A stretch of 47,815 nt of DNA from an uncultured archaeon. Lineage in GTDB: Archaea > Hadarchaeota > Hadarchaeia > Hadarchaeales > Hadarchaeaceae. Below, piece after piece: positions 41,479-47,815 of the stretch (position 1 is the first letter of the stretch; every line of letters begins with the position of its first letter). Where the stretch lies: positions 1 through 47,815 of the forward strand of contig CAKZTQ010000018.1 of assembly GCA_937921735.1 (NCBI GenBank), in the 5' to 3' direction. Below the pieces are notes generated by a model. It did no database searches. It was not told the DNA's origin and was given only the letters and a program-made list of their open reading frames with translations. Position numbers and translations under genes: made by a program.

Positions 41479-42254
41479 CGATCGTCGTAGTCGTCAGGGG
41501 AGACCGGCCCGAGACGGTGGTGCCGCTCGCCTTGAAGGAACTGGGCATCGAGGTCAAAGGGAGAAAGGTGGTGATAAAGCCAAACCTCATCACCAACCGC
41601 CCCTACCCGGTGATCACTCCGCCCGAAACCGTGGGGGCCCTCCTCGATTATTTCAGGGAGGGCAACGAGCTCATCGTGGCCGAGGGCTCTGGCTTCGGCG
41701 ATACTAGGGAGATATTCAGGGATCAGGGTTACGAGGCGCTCGCCGAGCGTTATGGGGCGAGGCTCGTCGACCTCAATCGGGATAAATTTGAGTTACTCGA
41801 GCTACCGGAAGTCAGGGTGCTGAGGAGGTTCGAGCTGCCATCGACCCTCAAGGGTGCTTACCTCATCTCGGCCGCGGTCCTAAAGCGGCACTCGATAACG
41901 AAGGTGACGCTCTCGGTCAAGAACATGCTCGGCGCCACCATCGGGAGGGACAAGGGAAGGTTCCACAGGCTGGGCATAGACGAGAGCATCGTCGACATCT
42001 GCCTCTACCGAAAACCGGACCTCGCGGTCATCGACGGCAGGCTGGGCTTGAGCTCCGAGCTCGGAGGGGAAGCTAGGAAATTTGGGGTGATGATCTTCTC
42101 CGAGGACCCGGTCGCCGCGGATGCTGTAGGGTCGAAAATTCTTGGGGTCGAGCCCTCAAGCGTGCGACACCTGAAGTTGGCGCAGGAAGCGGGACTTGGG
42201 GTATGCGATCTCAAGAGGATCGAGGTGCGCGAGCTAAGCGCGGGCAGCACTTAA
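41475..42254 (+). CDS. DUF362 family protein
   Basis: A 259-residue DUF362 protein. Recognised from KVVIKPNLITNRPYP near residue 35, KRHSITKVTLSVKNMLGATIGRDK (partly quoted as KNMLGATI) and DLAVIDGRLGLSSELGGE. No ferredoxin domain is fused here. The biochemical role of DUF362 is unclear; often linked to Fe-S or redox contexts. GTG start in overlap with the radical SAM gene, suggesting they work together. Its stop shares TTAA with the convergent gene. Confidence 0.8.
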   Translation: MTIVVVVRGDRPETVVPLALKELGIEVKGRKVVIKPNLITNRPYPVITPPETVGALLDYFREGNELIVAEGSGFGDTREIFRDQGYEALAERYGARLVDLNRDKFELLELPEVRVLRRFELPSTLKGAYLISAAVLKRHSITKVTLSVKNMLGATIGRDKGRFHRLGIDESIVDICLYRKPDLAVIDGRLGLSSELGGEARKFGVMIFSEDPVAADAVGSKILGVEPSSVRHLKLAQEAGLGVCDLKRIEVRELSAGST

Positions 42255-43012
42255 CGAACGGGCTTGACCTCGCTGGAAATCGCGTCGTAGCCCTCTAGGA
42301 CCCTTTCAAAACTTATCCTTTTGCCCCCTACGATCTTGAGCTCAACATCTAGCGAGCCCCGCTCCACCCTTATGATGTTGTAGGAGTTGGCGAAGAACCC
42401 CCTCAGCCTCCTGCAGGAAACGCTGCCGGCGTGCACTATCGGCAAGCCATCGACGCTCAGCCTCCAAGGCCTGTGCTTGTGGCCGCAGAGTACCAAGTTG
42501 GCCTTGCCGGCTATAAGCGTGCGCAGGGCGTCTCCAGCGTCGACGACTATGTTGGGCCTAGTGCCGGTGTCGGGGATGGGTACCAAGTGATGGTGGAGGG
42601 CGACTATCTTGAACTTGTCCTCGTGCTTCCTCAAGACCTCATCGAACCATACTAGCTGGCGGTAGCCAACCTCACCCGTGTCCCTATCCGGCCTCGCGGT
42701 TCGAAGGTGGGCGATGAGTACCTCGTCGAGCACCAACATCTCAGGGCGAGGGAAGAAGTGATCCCAGAGCAAGAAGCCGGTGTGCTCGTAGTCGTGGTTG
42801 CCGCTGCCCACTAAAACCCTGCTACACCTGAGCTTTCCGATGTACCTCGCCGCTAGCTTGTACTCATCGAAGAGACCGGAGTTTGTGACATCGCCGGTGA
42901 TTATGACCACGTCCGGCTTTAGCGCGTTTATCTCCTTGATGGCCGTAGCTAGCATCTTCGGGGAGAACGTCTCCGCGCCGCAGTGCAGGTCAGATAAGTG
43001 AACGAGAAGCAT
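42251..43012 (-). CDS. Calcineurin-like metallophosphoesterase
   Basis: A 253-residue metallophosphoesterase. Motifs in order: HLSDLHCGAE (residues 5-14), VIITGDVTNSG, LVGSGNHDYEHTG, VALHHHLVPIPD and VLCGHKHRPW, giving the full dinuclear metal site. Close in pattern to CpdA/3',5'-cyclic-nucleotide-phosphodiesterase-like proteins; substrate not known. ATG 43012 lies seven bases after the carbamoyltransferase stop with AGGGGGAAC upstream, so they form an operon. Confidence 0.85.
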   Translation of the reverse strand: MLLVHLSDLHCGAETFSPKMLATAIKEINALKPDVVIITGDVTNSGLFDEYKLAARYIGKLRCSRVLVGSGNHDYEHTGFLLWDHFFPRPEMLVLDEVLIAHLRTARPDRDTGEVGYRQLVWFDEVLRKHEDKFKIVALHHHLVPIPDTGTRPNIVVDAGDALRTLIAGKANLVLCGHKHRPWRLSVDGLPIVHAGSVSCRRLRGFFANSYNIIRVERGSLDVELKIVGGKRISFERVLEGYDAISSEVKPVR

Positions 43013-43019
43013 GTTCCCC

Positions 43020-44042
43020 CTATAGCTCGACTTCCTTGCACATGGTGAGGGCGAGCACCGCCATCTTGGCGAAGAAGTTGTCGTCGGCCTGCTCGTAGAT
43101 GACCGAGTTGGGCCCATCCATCACCTCGTCCGTCGCCTCCTCGCCCCTCATCACTGGCAGCACGTGGGTGACGATCGCCGGCCTGCCCATGAGGTCGTCG
43201 ACGTGGTGCTGCTCCAGCCTCCAATCTCGATATCTGTTGTAGATGGCGACCTCCCTGTCGACGCCAAACGCCGTTGCACCCACCCTCAGAAATTCCGCCG
43301 TCGCCCAATTCCTCGGAAAGACCACGTTTGCGCCTCGGAGCCCCTCCTCGAAGTCGTTGCTCACCTCGAAGCTCCCGCCGCTCTCCTCGGCGTTCCTTTT
43401 GGCGGCCTCGATTATCTTGGGGTCTATCTCGAAGCCCGGCGGGTGAACCAACGTCACATCCATGCCGAAGCGGGTAGCGATGAGCACCTCCTCTTGGATG
43501 CTGCATCTCCCGCGTGGCTTGCTTGAGTACGCCCAGGTCACGGCGTACTTCTTTCCCCTCACATCGCCGAGCTTGGCTTGGATCGTCATCATGTCCCCTA
43601 TCGCTTGCGTTGGGTGATAGGTGCAACAGGCCATGTTGATCACCGGCACCTTTGCAACCCTCGCGAATTCCTCGACCACCCTTCTCCCCGCGCCATAGAC
43701 GAAGTCTATAGCCTTGTCCAATATCCTTACTCCTATCCCGTCCGCGTAAGAGTCGTACATCTTCGCTGCGTCCTTCACCGCCTCCTCCATCCTCATCGTC
43801 GAGACATCGATGAAGGCCGGGTGTCCGCCTAGCATGGCGGTCGCGGCCTCGAAGGCGCCGCGCGTGCGCGTCGAGGGCGCGTAGAACACCATGAAGAAGT
43901 TCTTCCGATCGAGGAGCCTGGGTGGACGGCCCCCTCCCCTGACGATCGCCCTCAGCTTCCTGGCCAGGTCTATGGTTGCTTGGATCTCGTCGATGCTCCA
44001 ATCTTGAGTAGTTATCAGGTCGCGACCGTAGAGCTCAGCCAT
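43020..44042 (-). CDS. YgeW/acetylornithine-type (knotted) carbamoyltransferase
   Basis: A 340-residue carbamoyltransferase. Carbamoyl-phosphate motif is STRTR at residues 57-61 and HPTQ near 143-146. It departs from ordinary ornithine and aspartate enzymes by the segment GKKYAVTWAYSSKPRG (TWAYS near 169-173) and TRFGMDVTLVHPPGFE, features of the knotted YgeW/N-acetylornithine/N-succinylornithine transcarbamylases. In bacteria YgeW works with carbamate kinase in purine-derived ureido compound breakdown. Substrate here unknown. Start ATG 44042, with GGGGAG close upstream; a GTG at 44069 is in frame but lies next to a minus-strand GTTAAAAAC TATA-like box (44072-44080). Confidence 0.85.
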   Translation of the reverse strand: MAELYGRDLITTQDWSIDEIQATIDLARKLRAIVRGGGRPPRLLDRKNFFMVFYAPSTRTRGAFEAATAMLGGHPAFIDVSTMRMEEAVKDAAKMYDSYADGIGVRILDKAIDFVYGAGRRVVEEFARVAKVPVINMACCTYHPTQAIGDMMTIQAKLGDVRGKKYAVTWAYSSKPRGRCSIQEEVLIATRFGMDVTLVHPPGFEIDPKIIEAAKRNAEESGGSFEVSNDFEEGLRGANVVFPRNWATAEFLRVGATAFGVDREVAIYNRYRDWRLEQHHVDDLMGRPAIVTHVLPVMRGEEATDEVMDGPNSVIYEQADDNFFAKMAVLALTMCKEVEL

Positions 44043-44249
44043 CCGGACTCCCCAAAGTAATTTGCGCACGTGTTTTTAACTTTGTGGGGGCTGTAAACCC
44101 AACCGACCCCATTTTTCCCGAGCAAGGCATCATCTCTCCTGCCCACGTCGAAGTTTATGTTATCATTGGCAAGGACCCCAAGAAAGCGCTTAACGATGGC
44201 CCCCACCTACGACTATTTCACCGGACCCATGCCCCGCATAACATCGATC

Positions 44250-46199
44250 CTAAGGACGTTTCTTAAATGCGACCCTTCCGTACTTCGCTAGGTCCTCAGC
44301 GACATCCACCAGCCCCAGCCCCTCCAACGTCTCTCTATACTGTAGACCCGTCTCTATGTCCCAGCCGCGTTCGGCATAATACTCGTCCAGCATGGGTTTT
44401 AGATCCACCACCATCCCCTTCGCCGGCCCATCGGGCATCGGCTCCTTGAGGAAGCGCTCCGGCAAAGTGTCGTCCTTGCGGTCGAGGCCCAGCCTGGCGT
44501 TGAAGGCTCGCTTCAAGTTAACGATCCGCTCGGCCGCCGCCCTGACTTCCTCTACCCTCGAGAACTCCCGGATACCGGTGACGGCCGGCAAGATCCTCGC
44601 GTAGTCGTCGAAGTAAAAGGCGGGAGGCCACATCGTACCATACTTACAGGTGATGAGGGAGTCGACGACAGCGTAGAGGTCCTCGACGTCCTTGATCAAC
44701 ATGCCCTTGTACTTCGTCGAGAGCCTGTCACCTATATCCTTAGCCTTCTCCTCACCATATCTCTTGGCTATCGTCTCCCTGTAATCTAGCTCGTCGAGCG
44801 ACGAAAGCGCCCTGAGGTGCGCCCCGCCTATGACCGAGATCGCATGGGTTAGGCCTACCGATTGATGTGCCCTGCCGTCTTGTCCCGAGACCTCGAGCCC
44901 CTTCACGTGGATCGCCCAGCGCTCCGAGCCCTTGCCAATGCGCCGCGCTGCCTCCCGAACCCCCTCCGCCAAGACATCGCCGATCCCCTCGCGCGAGGCT
45001 ACCATCTCGACTAGCCTGACCATGGCATCGCCGTCGCCCCATCGCAGGGGCATGCCTAACTCTTGCTCCGTCAGGACACCCCGCTCGAAGCATTCCATCG
45101 CGAAGCTCACCGTGCCCCCGCAGCTTATCGTGTCCATGCCGTGCAAGTTGCAGAGTAGGTTGGCCCTCATTATCGCGGGAAAGTCGCTGACCAAGCAATT
45201 GGAGCCCAAGGCGACGATGGTCTCGTACTCAGGCCCCTCGCTGAGGGTGCCGGCGTACGGGCCGGAGCGCACGTGGCTCACCTTCTTGCACTGGATGCGG
45301 CAGTTCATGCAGGAGCGGCGGTGGACGATGAACTCCCGCTCGAACCTATCGGGCCCTATGTCATCGGCATGCTCGAAGACCCCCGTGGAGTGTCCCTTCG
45401 TCGGCAGCCTACCTATCTCGTTCTCCCACGCGACCAGCCCCGGCGTGCCGAAGCGGTAAAGAGCGTCGTGGGAGGCCTTCCCCCACTCGCCTCGCGTGTA
45501 GCGTTCGTGGGCCTCCTCCGCCAGCTCCCACGTGCGGTCGAAGTCGGCAACCTCGATGTCCCCGCTCCCCCGCACGGCCACCGCCTTAAGGCGCTTGCTG
45601 CCCATTACCGCTCCCACGCCCGTCCTGCCGGCGGCGCGCGCGCGATCGTTTATGATGCAGGCGAACTTCACGAGGCGCTCGCCGGCCTTGCCTATGCACG
45701 CGACCCTAACGCTCGGATCGCCGAACTCCTCCTCGATCATGTCCGTGGTCTCGGCGGTGGTCCTCCCCCAGAGCCCCTCCGCACTTCTGAGCTCAGCCCT
45801 GCCTTCGTCTATTGCCAAGTAGACCGGCTTTTCAGACCTCCCCTGGATCACCACGAGGTCGTAGCCAGCATACTTCAGCTCTGGGCCGAAGTAGCCGCCG
45901 GAGTGCGACTCACCCCAGATGCCGGTCAGCGGGGACCTCGTCACCACGCAGTATCTCCCGGACGGTGGGTAAACCGTGCCGGTGATGGGCCCTGTAGCGA
46001 AGATCAACAGGTTCTCGGGCGATAGCGGCTCGACCTCCGGCGTCACCTCGTCGTAGAGGATGCGCGCGGCCATCCCGCTGCCGCCGATGTAGTACCTCGC
46101 CCACTCCTCGCGGAGGGGGAGTTCGACGATCTTGCCGCGGGTGAGGTCGACGCGCAAGTACTTGCCGGTGTAGCCCTTGTAGGCGAAGACCACCTCCAT
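44250..46199 (-). CDS. aor: Aldehyde ferredoxin oxidoreductase (tungsten) family
   Basis: A 649-residue AOR-family enzyme that oxidises aldehydes to acids with ferredoxin as acceptor, using a tungsten bis-pterin and a [4Fe-4S] cluster. GKYLRVDLTRGKI opens the protein; cluster cysteines are CMNCRIQC near residue 300 and a later Cys in LITCKYGTMW. SGGYFGPELKYAGYD and GRTGVGAVMGSKRLKA are typical AOR segments. Length is slightly above Pyrococcus AOR (about 605). The ATG at 46199 overlaps the ferredoxin stop (ATGA). Substrate class (AOR, FOR, GOR or other) not resolved. Confidence 0.92.
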   Translation of the reverse strand: MEVVFAYKGYTGKYLRVDLTRGKIVELPLREEWARYYIGGSGMAARILYDEVTPEVEPLSPENLLIFATGPITGTVYPPSGRYCVVTRSPLTGIWGESHSGGYFGPELKYAGYDLVVIQGRSEKPVYLAIDEGRAELRSAEGLWGRTTAETTDMIEEEFGDPSVRVACIGKAGERLVKFACIINDRARAAGRTGVGAVMGSKRLKAVAVRGSGDIEVADFDRTWELAEEAHERYTRGEWGKASHDALYRFGTPGLVAWENEIGRLPTKGHSTGVFEHADDIGPDRFEREFIVHRRSCMNCRIQCKKVSHVRSGPYAGTLSEGPEYETIVALGSNCLVSDFPAIMRANLLCNLHGMDTISCGGTVSFAMECFERGVLTEQELGMPLRWGDGDAMVRLVEMVASREGIGDVLAEGVREAARRIGKGSERWAIHVKGLEVSGQDGRAHQSVGLTHAISVIGGAHLRALSSLDELDYRETIAKRYGEEKAKDIGDRLSTKYKGMLIKDVEDLYAVVDSLITCKYGTMWPPAFYFDDYARILPAVTGIREFSRVEEVRAAAERIVNLKRAFNARLGLDRKDDTLPERFLKEPMPDGPAKGMVVDLKPMLDEYYAERGWDIETGLQYRETLEGLGLVDVAEDLAKYGRVAFKKRP

Positions 46200-46660
46200 C
46201 ACCTCAAGAGGGACCTCGGGCGCACAGCTTGGGCGATCGCCAGTCGCTTCTCGGCCGCCACTTGTCCTGGCTCGATCAGCCTGAGCGCCTCGGGCATGCA
46301 CAGCCTCACGCAGGCCGGGTCGCCGCCACAAAGGTCGCACTTGGCCGCCTTGCCCTCGATGATGGAGATCGCTCCGAAGGGGCAGGCCTCAACGCAGAGG
46401 GAGCAACCTATGCAGCGCGCCACGTCGACCTCGACCACCCCGGCTTTCGTCCGCCGGATGGCGCCGCTTGGACAGGCCCTCATACAGGGCGGGTCAGCAC
46501 ACTGCCGACAAGTGAGCGCGACGTCGATGGCCGGCTCCCGCCTTACCACGCGGATGCGGGATTTTTTTGGATTGAAAACCTTCTCGTGAACCCCCGAGCA
46601 GACCAGCTCGCATGTCCTGCAGCCCGTGCACTTTTCAAGGTCACAGAACACGTAGGGCAC
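46199..46660 (-). CDS. Four-cluster ferredoxin (DmsB/AorB-like electron-transfer subunit)
   Basis: A 153-residue polyferredoxin with sixteen cluster cysteines in four groups: CTGCRTCELVC, CRQCADPPCMRACP, CIGCSLCVEACP and CDLCGGDPACVRLC. The pattern matches the B subunits of molybdo/tungsto-oxidoreductases. It would carry electrons from AOR encoded immediately downstream. GTG start at 46660. No transport signal. Confidence 0.92.
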   Translation of the reverse strand: MPYVFCDLEKCTGCRTCELVCSGVHEKVFNPKKSRIRVVRREPAIDVALTCRQCADPPCMRACPSGAIRRTKAGVVEVDVARCIGCSLCVEACPFGAISIIEGKAAKCDLCGGDPACVRLCMPEALRLIEPGQVAAEKRLAIAQAVRPRSLLR

Positions 46661-46732
46661 GTTCTTACCTCGACCAAGGGGGGTTCACTGACATCAAATA
46701 AAAATTTTACCCCCAAACCCAAACCCAAGAAA

Positions 46733-46740
46733 GTATAAAA
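46733..46740 (+). promoter_or_regulatory. TATA box of the RadA/Sms-like gene
   Basis: GTATAAAA ends 25 bases before the ATG at 46765, predicting a leaderless or almost leaderless transcript. No ribosome-binding site is seen, in agreement. Confidence 0.6.
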
Positions 46741-46764
46741 ATCGCCTTACCCTAGTATTGAACA

Positions 46765-47815
46765 ATGCCTAAGTTCGATGAAATTCCGCTCTCGGAATTG
46801 CGGGAGATTTCACTTGGAAGAACCTCTTGGCTTTTGGACCTTATCAAGTTCGTAGAGGGTGGGACATACTTGTTAGCTGGTGAACCCGGGATAGGAAAAA
46901 CCACCCTTGCCCTCCAGGTTGGCTGCGATGTGGCCGAACAGGGGGAAAAAGTTCTTTATCTCACATCAGAACAGTCCCCCTCCGATCTGAAGTCGACAAT
47001 TTTGCGTTTGTTCGGTTCTGAGGGCGTTCCCCAAGGGGTGATTGATAACCTAATCATAGAGCCCCTCGTCAGGCTGGAGGATCTTGAGCTATGGCGGAGC
47101 CACCTCGTCGAGGCGGGCGTGGGGGAGTACCGCAACGTGAAGCTACTGATCTTGGATTCAATCCAAGCTGGTGGGATCTCGCCCACTGCTAGAAAGCCCT
47201 ACCGAGATCTAATTAGATTTACCACGGTTCTGAAAAACAGGGGCATCAGCTCGCTTCTCATTTCTCACGTGACAAAGGCGGGTCTTATCGCTGGACCGAA
47301 GGACATAGAGCACCACGTGGATTGCATCCTCCAGTATCGAAAGGCGTTCAAGCTTCGCCCGCTCTTCGTGCCCAAAAACAGGTTCGGGCCAGCGAGATTA
47401 GATCCGTTTGTGCTCGAGATGGGAGAGAGGGGCTTAGTTCCATCTCCTCACATTGCGCCGATGGGCTCAAAGATTCACGGGTTCGATCTATCGTCAGCTG
47501 TGGATGCGGAGGTGCAGGTAAAGGTCCAGATACCAAAGTGGGGCGAGAGACCCGGCTTGAGAGCTCCCTATCTTCCCGGCGAAAAAATCGAACAGCTAGT
47601 CGCCGCTGTGTGCGAAATCCCCGGCATCGATGCCTCCGCTTTGACTTATCTCATCCGCTGTTACGTGCCTGGGGCGCCCATAACATACGAGTTCGGGTTG
47701 GATTTGGCCGTGGTGGTTGGCCTATTGTCCTCCTACCTGCAACGGGAGGTTCCTAACACGTATGGTTTTTATGGTGAGGTCGACCTCATGGGTTCTGTGC
47801 GGTCGGCATCAGGAC
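46765..47815 (+). CDS. RadA/Sms-like DNA repair ATPase, 3' end cut by window
   Basis: At least 350 residues. The ATPase core has Walker A GEPGIGKT (39-46), SEQS near residue 70, Walker B LLILDS with D131, and KNRFGP at 204-209, the signature of bacterial RadA/Sms branch-migration helicases. The last 90 residues begin the Lon-protease-like domain (TYEFGLDLAVVVGLLSSYLQ and GFYGEVDLMGSVRSAS), also a Sms feature. The N-terminal C4 zinc finger of bacterial RadA/Sms is absent; the protein begins just ahead of the ATPase. In bacteria it aids recombination intermediates. It is distinct from archaeal RadA recombinase. Confidence 0.82.
   Translation, partial: MPKFDEIPLSELREISLGRTSWLLDLIKFVEGGTYLLAGEPGIGKTTLALQVGCDVAEQGEKVLYLTSEQSPSDLKSTILRLFGSEGVPQGVIDNLIIEPLVRLEDLELWRSHLVEAGVGEYRNVKLLILDSIQAGGISPTARKPYRDLIRFTTVLKNRGISSLLISHVTKAGLIAGPKDIEHHVDCILQYRKAFKLRPLFVPKNRFGPARLDPFVLEMGERGLVPSPHIAPMGSKIHGFDLSSAVDAEVQVKVQIPKWGERPGLRAPYLPGEKIEQLVAAVCEIPGIDASALTYLIRCYVPGAPITYEFGLDLAVVVGLLSSYLQREVPNTYGFYGEVDLMGSVRSASG

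Noticed and set aside
43020-44042. Biosynthetic ornithine or aspartate carbamoyltransferase
   Set aside because: The TWAYS and TRFGMDV segments match the knotted YgeW/acetylornithine group better, although a trial of substrates would be needed to be certain.
44015-44206. 63-codon minus-strand reading (starts VKRFLGVLANDN)
   Set aside because: It runs through the carbamoyltransferase promoter and start in another frame and has no supporting promoter or family.
44084-44266. 60-codon plus-strand reading in the gap between the carbamoyltransferase and AOR genes
   Set aside because: No fold or motif, no ribosome-binding site, and it overlaps the end of AOR and the carbamoyltransferase promoter.
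47322-47756. 144-codon plus-strand reading
   Set aside because: Out-of-frame shadow of the RadA/Sms-like gene; Ser/Arg-rich and without motif.
1-47815. CRISPR array, tRNA/rRNA genes or insertion sequences
   Set aside because: The intergenic gaps are short; I saw no regularly spaced repeats, no cloverleaf with an intact T-arm motif and no transposase or terminal inverted repeats.

Overview
This is archaeal chromosomal DNA, probably from a thermophile. Supporting genes are a canonical archaeal histone (35339-35551), the replication factor C large subunit, an Mre11-Rad50 pair, a type IA topoisomerase, an Lhr-type helicase, an M29 aminopeptidase and a tungsten-type aldehyde ferredoxin oxidoreductase (AOR). 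TATA boxes commonly lie 25-30 bases ahead of the inferred transcript starts, GTG and TTG starts are common, and genes are tightly packed with ATGA/GTGA overlaps. I cannot fix the lineage from sequence alone; an uncultivated TACK-like or Hadarchaeia-like archaeon would fit. By eye, the first 16 kb is clearly more GC-rich than 16.3-21.8 kb. No rRNA, tRNA, CRISPR array, insertion sequence or prophage was seen.

Layout. 1-2.6 kb: a truncated polyprenyl diphosphate synthase, a small frameshifted gene resembling Cas2, a zinc-ribbon methyltransferase and an Lrp/AsnC regulator. 2.7-10.7 kb: one long operon, DUF1152-PHP phosphatase-hisC-hisG-hisA-hisB-hisF-hisD-hisH-hisI, covering histidine synthesis except hisE. 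10.7-16.3 kb: a winged-helix protein, then pterin-cofactor genes moaC-moaB-moeA-moeA-mobB-moaA; the two tandem moeA genes share two exactly identical DNA patches, pointing to gene conversion. 16.3-19 kb: creatininase-family hydrolase, truA, M29 peptidase. 18.9-20.2 kb (minus): rfcL. 20.3-21.8 kb: four small, overlapping, membrane-anchored pilin-like proteins of unknown role. 21.8-27.6 kb (minus): topA-mre11-rad50. 27.7-32.7 kb: Lhr helicase, moaD coupled to an HD phosphohydrolase, and a membrane-anchored coiled-coil protein.

32.8-44.0 kb looks like a catabolic island: an SsnA-like amidohydrolase, a PreA/dihydroorotate-dehydrogenase-like flavoprotein, a hydantoinase/dihydropyrimidinase-like amidohydrolase beside the histone gene, both subunits of an ADP-forming acyl-CoA synthetase, carbamate kinase, a radical SAM enzyme, DUF362, a metallophosphoesterase and a YgeW-like carbamoyltransferase. 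SsnA, HyuA, YqeA (carbamate kinase) and YgeW are the same four families found together in the bacterial purine-catabolic yge/ssnA cluster. Here they occur in an archaeal setting with two partner enzymes that lack expected catalytic residues. This is the best candidate for an undescribed system.

44.2-46.7 kb (minus): a four-cluster ferredoxin and AOR, a likely customer for the tungsten-pterin cofactor made at 11-16 kb. 46.8 kb to the end: a bacterial-type RadA/Sms-like ATPase, cut by the window edge. The only stretch over 300 bases without a confident intact gene is 735-1129, which holds divergent promoters, palindromes and the frameshifted Cas2-like gene.
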